Part shown: positions 28,601 to 38,729 of the stretch, in pieces
How positions within the stretch are numbered: position 1 is the stretch's first letter
How the letters are laid out: each line of letters begins with the position of its first letter
NCBI GenBank assembly: GCA_043228905.1
Contig: JBHGNT010000006.1
Coordinates: forward strand, 15,996,001 to 16,060,000
Length of the DNA: 64,000 nucleotides
Origin: Azolla caroliniana
Lineage: Eukaryota; Polypodiophyta
Direction: 5' to 3'
The notes under the pieces: model-generated
Databases searched by the model: none
Told to the model about the DNA's origin: nothing
What the model saw: the letters and a program-made list of their open reading frames with translations, nothing else
Program-made: the position numbers and the translations under genes

Positions 28601-28730
28601 TAGTAAAAATGGTACGTACCAACTGGGATCATTAACCGGAGAGGTTTTACCGAAATGGGTCAATGGATTTCGGCTTAAACCGTATTTGGGAGATATGCCG
28701 GTAAATCCGTTTATTCAAACGGAAGAGTAA
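25662..28730 (+). CDS. pol: RT, RNase H and integrase of Ty3-B1 (open, 1022 codons, gag-pol 3' part)
   Basis: In frame with 23241 but behind two stops, so it is open but probably not translated as part of the polyprotein. RT: RRYRLNPNYA, VCVDYRKLN, SFLDGFSGYNQ, catalytic FLDD at about 26544-26555. RNase H: VFVDASDIAIGS, ERNYSTTERE, HVDHSALLYL. Integrase: ESHCGIAGGHYAG with CDLC, LDFVGPF, ELVSDQGTHF, GLAESTNKT, and the GPV module RWTGPVW. Substitutions against B2 include TFQW for TFQR near the RT palm. It matches B2 at roughly 98 percent of residues by eye. Confidence 0.93.
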   Translation: MMEGLHEEEESQYFDDNQKIIPLFEVDILQALTPYVDSHEEVPIDEQTMKEIRMQQEATDKEMKVSQRVQASALEEIDLVGVEDAERKTVLIARDLTVNDKRTLTTLLLQYKDVFAWSFDDMKGLDPAFCQHQINLHKDAKPVQQRRYRLNPNYAIKVKEEIDKLLKVGFIRPVKKSTWLSPIVVVPKKNGKIRVCVDYRKLNAATITDAFPLPFTDGILDAVAGHEIYSFLDGFSGYNQVRMNPEDQEKTAFITEWSVFVAVVMMFGLKTAPATFQWVIQEIFGEYIPAFMQVFLDDFAVYSRKADHFEHLRLCLEKCRKGRLSLNPAKCAFGVMSGTLLGHIVSQEGIAVDPDKVKAIIEATPPTNAKALSRFLGQIRWHSRMMRYLADIAIPLHTAVHKVPFIWTSIEQDAYECLKKMLTKVPVVQPPDWNKPFHVFVDASDIAIGSALMQLSEPNWYRPVYYASRKLSSAERNYSTTEREALGMIYSVNKFRHYLLGKKFTFHVDHSALLYLVSKQELTGKLARWTLLLQEFEFDIIHRPGAQHAIANYLSRLESGEEAVGVKDDFPDTQLFRVEAVKAHEVNEEKEDEWISEMTIFLSTGIPAEHMSTDERKRIAVRSRNFCLFNDMLYHKGADGIWRRAVRKFEKSAILTESHCGIAGGHYAGEATARKIWNSGLWWPTVMKDANEYCKKCDLCQRMGQPTEKDRMPFQPVLPLEPFQKWGLDFVGPFKPAAARTGNRYIIVATDYCTKWVEAKALRDNTTASTAKFLYENIWCRFGCPIELVSDQGTHFINKLINELTNYYAVVHKKSTSYYPQANGLAESTNKTIQTILKKIVNENRTDWDQKLNSALWAYRTSYKTSIKSTPFRMAFGLEAVMPIEFQIPTLRIQATNKLNEIESEQIRKEALLVLEEERIQSMSALEHKQRQIKAFVNRHRRKSEEQFEIGKPVLVFQTRMGLMPGKLRYRWTGPVWIINSKNGTYQLGSLTGEVLPKWVNGFRLKPYLGDMPVNPFIQTEE

Positions 28731-28732
28731 AA

Positions 28733-28790
28733 ATATATATATATATATATAAATAAAATAAAATAAAATAAAATAACTAACTAACTCACT
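28733..28790 (+). repeat. (TA)n, (AAATA)n and (CTAA)n tract after pol, Ty3-B1
   Basis: Simple repeats directly follow the pol stop, equivalent in place to A29 in Ty3-A1 and A18 in Ty3-B2. Confidence 0.92.
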
Positions 28791-28845
28791 CAATAGTTCT
28801 TGTCAAATGCAGAAATACAATCTTGCCATAACAATATGAATCGAC

Positions 28846-28856
28846 TATAAATAGAA
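28846..28856 (+). promoter_or_regulatory. Internal TATA-like box upstream of ORF2, Ty3-B1
   Basis: GACTATAAATA is a good TATA box 318 bp before the chosen ORF2 start. The surrounding sequence is retained in Ty3-B2 (plus strand 48885-48900). It could drive a separate ORF2 transcript; no transcript evidence exists here. Confidence 0.45.
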
Positions 28857-29164
28857 AGAGGAACTGCATGATTATTAGTAAGGAGTACAACCACTACACG
28901 TAGAGTGAATACTAATTAATTCCTACATTAATAGCAATTACTATTCTTTAAGTCATCATGCATAAGTTAATATCTTTAAAGCATATTTCTGTATCGTCTG
29001 TGTCGCCAAAACAACAGAAACGAGTGAAGATATCGAAACAGTGTGAGCCTCCTTCATGCCCTAGTTCGCCCAAACTCTGTTTTTCTGATTTTCATCGCTA
29101 CAGAAACTGTGCAGATCTGCAATTGTCATCGACAAGTGATTCAGAACAAGGAAACATAGAAGTC

Positions 29165-31616
29165 ATGCCGATTCCTGTATCTGAAGAACTGCGATTGTGG
29201 CTTCATGAAAGAAACTTAGAAGGTTTCATCAAAGTAGCAGAAGCGGAACCTCATCCGCAGGCAGAAGAATTGGTACAACAAATAGACATCACCAAAATCA
29301 CCACAAAGAAAATACGAAATGCATTACAGATGCCAAGAGGAGGCTTTGAGGCAGTTAAAAAACCTTCATCAGAAGCACTCCAATCGTATTTTGGGGAATA
29401 CTCACCCTCGGCAAAAGCATATCAGACTTATGGAGGTCGGGATGAGTTTTTTCATGAAGTGGCTAGATTTTTATTAGAGGTGGGATTTGTCAGTCCTCGT
29501 TTTTATTGTATGCCGAAAAAAAGGGTTGGGTTTATCATAGCCGCATACGAAAAAGAGGATTTCAATTGGCCACTATTGTCAGGGGAAGCTCTGAGAGAGC
29601 AGCTACAAGGGGTAAAAACAGGAAAACCGATGAAGCAAATTTTTGGTCGTTGGTTATCGGTATTGTTTCCGATTCAAGAATCGGAAACTCCTGTTCATTC
29701 ACGAAGACCACCGATAGTACAAGCACCACGAAGACACCGACAGGTAGTACATGAAGAATGGATAGAAGAAGAATCGGCACATGCCGATAATATACAAACA
29801 AATATGCCTCAGTCGGAACCACCAAGACCAGAGAATTCCGAAAACAGGCAACCAGCAGCAGAACAAGAAACAGTTGACAATTTGATAAACAAGCAACAGC
29901 CGACAGAAAATCGACAACAAGCAGAGAAGATGCGACAAAGAACGAGGATTAAACAAAAGGCTAATCGGCAATTCCAACCAGAAAACAGTGAGGGATCAGC
30001 ACCGAAAAGGCAACGCACAAATGAAAATTCGAATACGCCTGTGGTAACAGAAGTACTAAAACCAGGGAATGAGAGCGTTTCGACACAACCTCACCAAGGA
30101 CAATCTTCAAAAGTAGCAATTCGGGAAGCACATGGGTACTTGGATATCCCACCAGCAGCACATGAATTAGCTGCCATTTTACAGTTCGGAACTTCATACG
30201 AACTGGTTGAATGGTTGGCTAAAAGACTGACAGAAGTATCAGAACGGTTGGCTCAAGAACATAATGACCGAATAATGATACAGAAAGCCTTACGAGGAGT
30301 GTTGGAACCTCAAGAAAAAGCAGAGATAGAAAAAATAGGCCGGAAAAGAAGTGCACAGAATAAAGGGGAGGCTATTGAAATGCCACCATTACATGGAGCA
30401 CTGGTCGAAATTCATAAAGAATATGAAACGGTACGCAAAGAAGCCAGTGATATGGCTGAAAGATACAAAAGTGTATCAGCATCGGCGGAGGTGCTGAAAC
30501 ATCAGTTTTGTAACATACAGGCAGAAAATAAAGAACTAAAGGAAAGTCTAAACAAATGGGAAACACAGGCACGGCTTATGGTGTCGGAGTCAGAATGGCA
30601 GCAGAAATTGGAGGACGCTGAGAAAGCACGTCAAGCAGAAACAACAAGGGCCACCAATGCTGTATTTCGAACTACAGAATTAGAAAAACAAATAGAAACC
30701 ATTCAGAATGGTCAATACAAAGTTCTCGAAGAAAAAAATCAAGTAATAAACGAATTACACAAAAATCTAGAAGAAGCTAAGACGGCCAATCATACATATA
30801 CCGAACAAATTGAAGAATTCGAAAGGTATAGTGTCACAGGAAAGTCAATTGACAGAAAAAGAGCGGAGTCTTGAAGAAGTCAACAGAAGAATGACGGAAC
30901 AGCAGGAGGAATGGAGTAAAGAGAAATCGGCATTAGAACAACAACTGGACGAAATTCGGAAGATATCGGAACAAAGACGGCTGGATATATATGTAGTCGA
31001 ATCCAAACTAATGCGAGCTGAAAGTGAGAACCGAACCACTATTACGGATTTACAGAAAGAGTTGCAGACCGCCCAATACGTCGCAAGCATCACTAGGGAC
31101 AAAGTGCAGCACATCATAGGGAAACATCGAAACCTAGCAAAGAAAATGATCGATGAATCCCTTGCGCAAGGATGGAAGTTATGGACAGCACAAACGGCGG
31201 AATTACAGTTATTGCGTGCCGACAAAAATAACCGTCAGGTCCAAGGTGCAGGTTTTTTTTAAATGGCACAAAAGGATATTGACAATATCCAAGAGGATAT
31301 CATGAAAGATATGGACAAAATTGCGGCATTTTACAGAGAAGAAATTCAACGTATTATGCAAGAATTCGACAAAAATGATATAGGCACTTCCGTCCAGTTG
31401 GATAAAATCGAAGCCAAAAGAACCAGCAAGACTCCTGGTATTCAAGCTTCCGGAAGAAGCGAACCAGAGCAGCCAACCGAATCACAACCTGCTCCGAAGG
31501 ACGACTGTGACACAGATGAAGATGAAGAGGAAGATATAGGTGGAATACATCCAAGGCCAGATGAGCCTTCGATTTTTGATATTCTGAACGATTCAGATGA
31601 AGAGCTACAGGAATAG
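29165..31616 (+). pseudogene. ORF2, accessory coiled-coil protein of Ty3-B1
   Basis: The homologue of 8429-11089. The start MPIPVSEELRLW is set by alignment with the A1 start; the open frame reaches back to an ATG at 28958. The N-terminal domain has FGEYSPSAKAYQTYGG and YCMPKKRVGFIIAAYE. A basic, Gln-rich linker and a coiled coil follow, with the AELQLLRAD motif near 31200. Damage: relative to B2 a 2-bp deletion in a TA run near 30828 shifts the frame, and an A-to-T change makes TAA at 31260. The last 118 codons end in a very acidic tail with SIFDILNDSDEE, resembling a SUMO-interaction motif. Confidence 0.85.
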
Positions 31617-31620
31617 GCGT

Positions 31621-31660
31621 GGGTTCGCTGGACAAGGTCCTGGCCCACGGACGTGCCAAG
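31621..31660 (+). other. Conserved 40-bp block before the 3' LTR, Ty3-B1
   Basis: Matches 33 of 40 bases with 11102-11141 of Ty3-A1 although the LTRs beside them differ. It contains CACG-GA-CGTG and ends CGTGCCAAG. There is no polypurine tract next to the LTR. Confidence 0.78.
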
Positions 31661-32117
31661 TGTTACCCGGACCCGGACAGTCAGTTTTACCGAACAAGTG
31701 GGAAAGCGTCGAAAACAGAGTCGGTTCGGATCGACTGTTCGGAGCAATGACTCAGCAGTAAACGAAGAGAACTAAGTTAGTTAGATAATTTTGTAAATCT
31801 TGATAGTAAGTAGGAATAGTTCTTGATGAGAAAAGACCTTCTGTATACCTATAAAAGGGAACCGAAGGCATTGTAAGAAAGGTCGTTTTATTTAGTAATA
31901 TAAGTTTAAGTTAGGAATATCTTGTACGGATTCTGTGTTCCTTCTATTGTCTATGATCTTAAGTGTAAGCTTCCTAATTTATAACTAAGTAACGATCACG
32001 GTAATTACCGATTAATATAGTATAATTCCGTTCGTAAAACACAATTCCTTGTTAGAACGTTGAGTAGCGACGTTCACTCTTCTGTATCGGTAGTAGTTAG
32101 TAATTAGCCGATTAACA
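31661..32117 (+). repeat. 3' LTR of Ty3-B1
   Basis: A 457-bp copy of 22725-23181 with about six differences. TATAAAA is at 31850. It is followed by the TSD TCGAG at 32118-32122. Confidence 0.96.
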
Positions 32118-32122
32118 TCGAG

Positions 32123-33350
32123 GTAGAGCAGCTGGACGTGAAGACGACATTCCTTCATGGTGACCTCAAAGAGTAGATCTACATGGAGCAACCAGAAGGA
32201 TTCGTGGAGAAAGGGAAGGAGCACCTCATTTGCCGGTTGAAGAAGAGCCTCTACGGGTTGAAGCAGGCCCCCCGGCAATGGTACTGGAAGTTCGACTCCT
32301 TCATGACCGATCAAGGGTACCACAAGACGTAGGCCGATCACTGCGTGTTTGTGAAGAAGTTCGAAGGAGGCGACTTCCTGATACTCCTTCTGTAGGTGGA
32401 CAACATGTTGATCGTCGGACGGGACCAAGCCAAAATGCGGATGCTGAAGAAGGCCCTCAACCGAACCTTCTCAATGAAAGACTTGGGTTCGGCAAGACAG
32501 ATGCTGGGGATGCCTATCATCCGGAACCGGGCAATGAAGCAATTGTGGCTGTAACAGGAGAAGTACATGACAAAGGTGCTTCAGCGGTTCAACATGTTGG
32601 AAGCGAAACCGGTCGGATTGACACTCCCGACAAACTGTAGATTATCCGGTAAGCAAAACCCGAAGACGAAAGCAGAGAAGGGTGATATGATGAAGGTTCC
32701 CTATGCCTTTGCCATCGGGAGCTTAATGTACGCAATGGTGTGTACCCGATCGGATATAGGATACGCAGTCGGAGTGGTGAGCCGGTTTATGAGCAATCCC
32801 GGCAAGGAGCACTGGAACACGGTGAAATGGATACTCCGGTACTTGAAGGGCACTTCGAATATGTGTCTCTGATTCGGCTCTGGAAAACCTCAACTTGATG
32901 GTTTTACCGATTCGGACATGTCGGCTGATGTGGATACCAGCCGGTCTACATCCGGGTATGTAATGATATATGCAGGGGGAGCAGTTTCGTGGCAGTCGAG
33001 GCTGCAGAAGACAGTTGCGTTGTCATCCACGGAGGCGGAGTACATGGCGGTTGTGGTAGCCGGCAAAGAAATATTATGGATGAAGGATTTCATTTGAGAG
33101 CTCGGTATCTGGCAAGATGAATACCAGCTCTATTGCGACAGTCAAAGGGCCATCCACCTTGCTAAGAATGCGGCCTACCTTTCCCAGACGAAGCATATCC
33201 AGCGTAGGTATCACTGTATCGGGGAAAGAGTAGATGACCAGGAGCTCGCGCTAACGAAGATCTACACGGCCGAGAACGGGTCAGATATGCTCACCAAAGT
33301 ACTGACACCCGCCAAGTTGGATGCATGTCGGAAGCGGATCGGACTACTAA
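32123..33350 (+). pseudogene. pol: RT and RNase H end of Copia-1
   Basis: It resumes as VEQLDVKTTFLHGDL and continues with [19 protein letters not shown]. The catalytic YVDD region reads L-stop-VDN at about 32394, so RT is dead. The RNase H part has the expected GFTDSDMSADVDTSRSTSGY, ALSSTEAEY and LYCDSQRAIHLAKN motifs. There are stops at about 32175, 32330, 32394, 32553, 32637, 32870 and 33097. The frame decays into non-coding sequence where the polypurine tract was deleted. Confidence 0.87.
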
Positions 33351-33357
33351 GACATCG

Positions 33358-33970
33358 CTCCGGATGGGAATGGAGAATCGGATGAGGAGTACCCGGTAAC
33401 GCAAGACCTGGTGAGAACCGGATGAGTAGTACCCGGAAACGGAAGACCCGTTGAGAACCGGATGATGAGTGCCCGGCAGGCACCGGATGATGTAGGCCCG
33501 GTGAGGAGTGCTCACCGTATGAAGGGACATATTTGTAAATATGTTTTCTAAGAGTCCATCGGGGCTATATTCGTAAATAGCCGAAAAGTCATATTAGTAT
33601 AAATATGACTTAGGGAAAACTTAGTATAATAATGTTGTTGTCATTCTTGTTGGCGCAAGATTAGAGTGCGTAACTGTGTACAGAGAGAGAGAGGGAGAGG
33701 AAGAGGTCGTTGCCTCTGTTGTAACCGCCGCTTGTGGCGAAGAGAGCAAGCTCGAGGTCGTTGCCTCGGTGCTTCTCTATTTTACATTCGGATATAGTGA
33801 TAGTTGCAAGCTGTGGGCTGTCGTGGTTTTTCCCTAGTTTGGGTTTCGACATTAACATCATGTGTACTCTTCTCTTCCATGTGTCGTACATTCATTCCCG
33901 TTTTCTGTGTTGGATTCTAAGCTCGGTTGTGGCCGAGCGTTGTTGATCGGAGAGCGTGTAGTTCCTGTCA
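33358..33970 (+). repeat. Middle copia LTR (LTR2), 5'-truncated
   Basis: Begins at CTCCGGATGGGAA; the TGTTAGG start is lost. U3 repeats and GACATATTTGTAAAT (about 33527-33540) are present. TATAAAT at 33598 is enclosed by AAGTCATA (33586-33593) and TATGACTT (33604-33611), a perfect 8-bp inverted repeat. It ends CCTGTCA. Confidence 0.88.
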
Positions 33971-33973
33971 AAG

Positions 33974-33985
33974 TAGTATCAGAGC
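33974..33985 (+). other. Primer-binding site, Copia-2
   Basis: TAGTATCAGAGC is the initiator tRNA-Met type site with G to A at the second base of the TGG. Confidence 0.75.
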
Positions 33986-33987
33986 AA

Positions 33988-36183
33988 ATGACACAGAAAA
34001 TAGACGAATCATTGGGCGGCATGTTCAAGCTCACCGGCTCCAACTATTCCGTGTGGATGTCGAAGATGAGGGACATGCTCGTGGTTAAAGATCTTTGGTT
34101 GCCAGTTAAGTTCGGGGACAACACACCGGACAAAATCGACGCCACGATATGGAAGGTGATGCACATGAAGACAACGGCGTACATACGGTGCTTCATCGAC
34201 ATGAGCCTATACAACAACTTCAATGAAGAGAGCAAGGCTGATGAGCTCAGGGAGAAGATCGGCATTATGTTTCAGAACAAAAATGTTGTTAACCATGTTT
34301 CGGTATTCGAGAAGCTAGTAAGACTCTGGTACCAAGATGGCTCCAGCATTGCAGAGCACATGAATGCCTTCCAGGGGCTGATACACTAGGCAACATCATT
34401 GGAAGTACCTCTCGTCGACGGGGTACTAGCGCTATTCTTGCTCGGTTCCCTCCCAGATAGCTAGGAGACGTTGGTTGTCACTTTAGGCAACGCCGGGCTG
34501 GAAGGGAAACGATTATCCCTAGCAAGAGTAAAGTCGAGCTTGCTAGATGAGGAGGCACGTCTCAAAGATAAGGATACGAGCTCTGACTCCAAAGCGCTCC
34601 TTACAGGATCGGAACGCGGAAGACAAAGGAACCGTAGTCCCCAGAACCGGGAGAAGTCGGGGACATGGTCAAAGTCAAAGGGGAGGCCTACTTGCTTCTA
34701 TTGCGGCAAGACGAGACACTTCCAGAAGATCTGTCAGCATTTTCGAAAAGACAAGGAAACCGACGGTACCGATTCAAAGCAGACACCGGACCGGAACGGT
34801 AAAGACCGGAGACGACCGGACCGGAAGGGAACGACGGCAATCGCGGCAAGTGAAGAAGAGTTGATGCTCATCATTGAGGAGAGTGAGCTAAACCTTGTCG
34901 GCAACAAGATGAGCTGGGTGGTCGACTCTGGAGTGTCGGTCCACCTTACCCCGGACCGGAAATGCTTCTCCTCCTACTGAGCCGATGGTCACGGCTGTGT
35001 CCAGATGGGGAATGAAGGTACATGCCGAATTGTCGGCATAGGAGACATGTGGTTGACAACACCAACCAGATGCAAGCTGCTGCGGAAGGATGTCTGACAC
35101 GTTCCAGAGGTTCGTCTGAACTTGATATCAGCAGGTCGGCTAAATAATGAAAGCTACATGGGTAGCATCCGGAACGGTGTTATGAAATTGAGCAAAGGGA
35201 GTCTAATTGTGGCTCGAGCCCAGAAGGTAAACACGTTGTACCTGATGAATGCCCGGTTATGCCCGGAAGACGTGAATGTAGCATCTGATACAGCCAGTGA
35301 GTTGTGGCACAAGAGGTTGTGTCACATGAGCGAGAAGAGAATGAAGAGGCTTGCCAACGACAACCTCATTCCAGTGAAGAACGTGCACTTGGAGAAGTGC
35401 ACGGATTGTTTGGCTGGTAAACAAAACCGGACCTCTTTCTGATCGAGGCCACCGATAAGACGTAATGCACCACTGGAGTTGGTGCATATTTATGTATGTC
35501 AAGTTGACACAAAGTCACATGCTGGATCGCAGTACTTCATGACGTTCATAGATGATCATAGCCGGAAGCTATGGGCCACACCGTTGAAGACGAAGGATAA
35601 GGTGTCATCCGTCTTCAAAGAGCTCCACGCGAGAGTGGAAAGAGAAACCAGCCGGAACCTGAAGGCGGTTCGAGCAGATAACGGAGGTGAATACCGGGGG
35701 TAGCTCGAGGAGTACTGTCACTCAATGGGAATCCGGCTCGAATTTACCGTGCCGAAGACGTCGTAACTAAAAGGGTTGGCCGAGAGGATGAACCAGACCA
35801 TAATGGAGAGGGTTCGGGGTATGTTGGCGCATGCAAAACTACCTAAGAAGTTTTGGGCTGAGGCACTGTTGACGGTGACATATGTGATAAACAGATCACC
35901 CTCAGTACCCTTGGACGGAGACACGCCACAGAGAGTCTGGACCGGTAGGGAAGTGTCCTACCGGCATCTGAAGGTATTCGGGTATATTGCGTATGTGCAT
36001 GTAGCTAAGGACCAGAGAGGAAAACTAGATCCGAAGAACCGGCCATGCATATTCCTCAGTTACGGCGACGATGAATTCGGCTACCAAGTGTGGGACCTGG
36101 TCGACAAGAAGGTATTCCGGAGTCGAGATATTATCTTCATGGAGGACAAGACGCTCCCGACTGGGAGTCAAAGAAGAAGATAA
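33988..36183 (+). pseudogene. gag-pol: Gag, protease and integrase of Copia-2
   Basis: Starts MTQKIDESLGGMFKLTGSN. The zinc knuckle CFYCGKTRHFQKIC is complete, unlike Copia-1. Protease reads WVVDSGVSVHLTPD. Integrase has HKRLCH ... CTDC, LVHIYVC (first Asp replaced by Tyr), RADNGGEY and LAERMNQT. Stops occur at 34387, about 34465, 34978, about 35095, 35440, 35701 and about 35764, so the copy is dead. Confidence 0.86.
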
Positions 36184-38029
36184 TGAACTCTAAGTCGACC
36201 AGTAAGGATCGATTCTACAATGAGCAGACCCAAACGACAAGAGACCGGTTAGCACTCGAGGAACCAGCTGGTTATGGTGAGGATACCGAACCGGTAGAAG
36301 AAGTAGAGGAAGCTGAAACCGGAACCGGCCAAGACCCCGAATCGGATTCGGATGAAGAGAAAATGGAGGATCCGGTTACCGAAGCCCAAAGTTGGAGATA
36401 TCCTCTAAGAGAGAGAAGGCCCACCCGGAGATTTCCCAATGCTAACCGATGAGGGGGAGCTAGAAAGCTTCGAAGAAGCGAAGGATGACACCCACAACCG
36501 AAAATGGTTAAGTGCCATGCAGGATGAGATGGATTCCCTGCATGAGAACCATACATACGAATTGGTGGAGTTGCCGAAAGGAGAGCGAGCACTCCGAAAC
36601 AAGTGGGACCAGTGTAGAAGTTGAAACCGGGAGATGCCGGCAACCCCTCGAGATACAAAGCCAGGATCGTGGTGAAGGGGTTCCACCAGAAGAAGGGCGT
36701 GGACTTTGACGAGATATTTGCCCCGGTAGTAGGGTTTGACCTCCCTCCAGACGGTGCTGAGTATAGCGACAAGCATGGACCTCGAGGTAGAGCAGCTAGA
36801 CGTGAAGACGACATTGCTTCACGGTGACCTCGAAGAGGAGATCTACATGCATCAATCGGAAGGATTCGTGGAGAAAGGGAAGGAGCAACTGGTTTGCCGG
36901 TTGAAGAAGAGCCTGTACGGACTGAAGCAGGCTCCCCGACAATGGTACCGGAAGTTCGACTCCTTCATGACCGATCAAGGGTACCACAAGACGTAGCCCG
37001 ATCATTGTCTGTTTGTGAAGAAGTTTGAAGGAGGCGACTTCCTGATACTCCTTCTGTACGTGGACGGCATGTTGATCGTCGGACGGGACCAAGCCAAAAT
37101 ATGGATGCTGAAGAAGGCCCTCAACCGGACCTTCTAAATGAAAGACTTGGGTCCGGCAAGATAGATGTTGGGGATGCATATCATCCGGAGCCGGTCAATG
37201 AAGCAATTGTGGCTGTCACAGGAGAAGAACGTGACAAAGGTGCTTCAGCGGTTCAACATGTCAGATGCGAAACCGGTCGGATCGACACTCCCGGAAAACT
37301 CCAGATTATCCGGTAAGCAAATCCTGAAGACGAAAGTAGAGAAGGGTGATATGATGAAGGTTCCATATGCCTCTGCCGTTGGGAGCTTAATGTACGCAAT
37401 GGTGTGTACCCGATCGGATATAGGATACAAAATCGGAGTGGTGAGCCGGTTTATGAGGAATCCCGGCAAGGACTACTGGAACATGGTCAAATGGATACTC
37501 CGGTACTTGAAGGGCACTTCCAATATGTGTCTCCGATTCGGCTCCGGAAAACCTCAACTTGACGGTTTTACCGATTCGGACATGTTGGGTGATGTGGATA
37601 CCAGCCGGTCTACATCCGGATATGTAATGACATATGCAGGGGGAGCAGTTTCGTGGTAGTCGAGGCTGTAGAGGACGGTTGCGTTGTCAACCACGGAGGC
37701 GGAGTACATGGATGGCGGCTGTGGAAACCGGCAAGGAAATATTATGGATGAAGGACTTCATCGGAGAGTTCGGTATCCGGCAAGATGAATACCGGCTCTA
37801 TTGCGACAGTCAAAGTGCCATCCACCTTGCTAAGAATGCGGAATACCATTCCCGGACGAAGCATATCCAGCATAGGTATCACTGGATCCGGGAAAGAGTA
37901 GATGACCAGGAGCTCGCGCTGATGAAGATCCACATGGCCGAGAACGGGTCAGATATGCTGACCAAAGTACTGACACCTGACAAGCTGGATGCATGTCGGA
38001 TGCTGACAAGACATCCCATGCCAGAGTGA
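36184..38029 (+). pseudogene. pol: RT and RNase H of Copia-2
   Basis: The linker with PLRERRPTRRFPN is followed by WLSAMQDEMDSLHENHTYELV, a small frame disturbance near 36610-36760, then VEQLDVKTTLLHGDL and [16 protein letters not shown]. The catalytic motif reads YVDG at about 37060 instead of YVDD. RNase H shows GFTDSDMLGDVDTSRSTSGY and LYCDSQSAIHLAKN. The region 36720-36800 carries the un-interrupted target of Ty3-B1 (one TCGAG). Confidence 0.86.
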
Positions 38030-38039
38030 AGGGGGAGAT
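38028..38039 (+). other. Polypurine tract of Copia-2
   Basis: GAAGGGGGAGAT directly precedes LTR3, the plus-strand primer site expected for a copia element. It contrasts with families A and B, which lack one. Confidence 0.9.
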
Positions 38040-38729
38040 TGTTAGGAAACAGGTCCCTCCGGATGGGAAGTGAGAAGAACCGTGTTGATGGGAAACCGGA
38101 TGTGGAGTACCCGGCAACAGAAGACCTGGTGAGAACCGGATGAGGAGTACCCGACAACGGAAGACCCGGTGAGAACCGGATGAGGAGTACCCGGAAACGG
38201 AAGACCCGGTGAAAACTGGATGATGAGTGCCCGGCAAGCACCCGATGATGCAGGCCCGATGAGGAGTGCTCACCGTATGAAGGGACATATTTGTAAATAT
38301 GTTTTCTGAGAGTCTATCGGGGCTATATTCGTAAATAGCCGAAAAGGCATATTAGTATAAATATGACTTACGGAAAACTTAGTATAATAATGTGGTTTTC
38401 ATTCTTGTTGGCTCAAGATTAGAGCGCGTAACTGTGTACAGAGAGAGAGAGAGAGAGGAAGAGGTCATTGCCTCTGTTGTAACCGCCGCTTGTGGCGAAG
38501 ATAGCAAGCTCGAGGTCGTTGCCTCGGTGCTTCTCTATTGTACATTTAGATATAGTGATAGTTGCAAGATGTGGGCTACCGTGGTTTTTCCCTAGTTTGG
38601 GTTTTCCACGTTAACATCCTGTGTACTCTTCTCTTCACTGTGTCGTGCATTCATTCCCGTTTTCTAGGTTTGATTCTAAGCTCGGTTGTGGCCGAGCGTT
38701 GTTCATCGGAGAGCGGATAGTTTCTGTCA
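38040..38729 (+). repeat. 3' LTR of Copia-2 (LTR3)
   Basis: A 690-bp LTR, TGTTAGGAAACAGG to TTTCTGTCA. It contains three tandem U3 units of roughly 43 bp (ACCGGATGAGGAGTACCCGG core), GACATATTTGTAAATA at 38284-38299, TATAAATA near 38356 and a short AG run near 38440. Confidence 0.9.

Larger units (their letters stand above)
22725..32117 (+). mobile_element. Ty3-B1, full-length Ty3/gypsy element in Copia-1
   Basis: A 9.39 kb element with 457-bp LTRs, primer site, gag-pol frame with two stops, A/T-rich tract, ORF2 with a frameshift and a stop, the 40-bp pre-LTR block and a perfect TSD. The LTRs differ at roughly six sites, so it is young. Its coding DNA is markedly AT-richer than families A and D although its proteins align well with family A. 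Confidence 0.96.
19220..33357 (+). mobile_element. Copia-1 (Tork/Tnt1-style Ty1/copia), lacking an intact 3' LTR start
   Basis: This consists of LTR 19220-19894, internal region 19895-22724 and 32123-33357, and a middle LTR shared with Copia-2. Ty3-B1 interrupts it at 22725. The order protease-integrase-RT-RNaseH is that of Ty1/copia. The sequence AAGACATC at about 33350 joins directly to LTR sequence, so the polypurine tract and the first 17 or so LTR bases have been deleted on this side. Confidence 0.88.
33358..38729 (+). mobile_element. Copia-2, second copia copy sharing the middle LTR
   Basis: LTR2 (33358-33970), internal region with gag to RNase H, polypurine tract at 38028 and LTR3 (38040-38729). 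LTR2 and LTR3 resemble each other more than either resembles LTR1, so this is a natural unit. LTR2 lacks its first 17 or so bases. The flank after LTR3 is Ty3-D1 integrase, 106 codons downstream of where Copia-1 begins. Confidence 0.86.

Noticed and set aside
38056-38280. A CRISPR-like array in the regularly spaced ACCGGATGAGGAGTACC units of the copia LTR.
   Set aside because: There are only three or four imperfect units, no distinct spacers, a eukaryotic LTR context, and the same units occur in all three LTRs.
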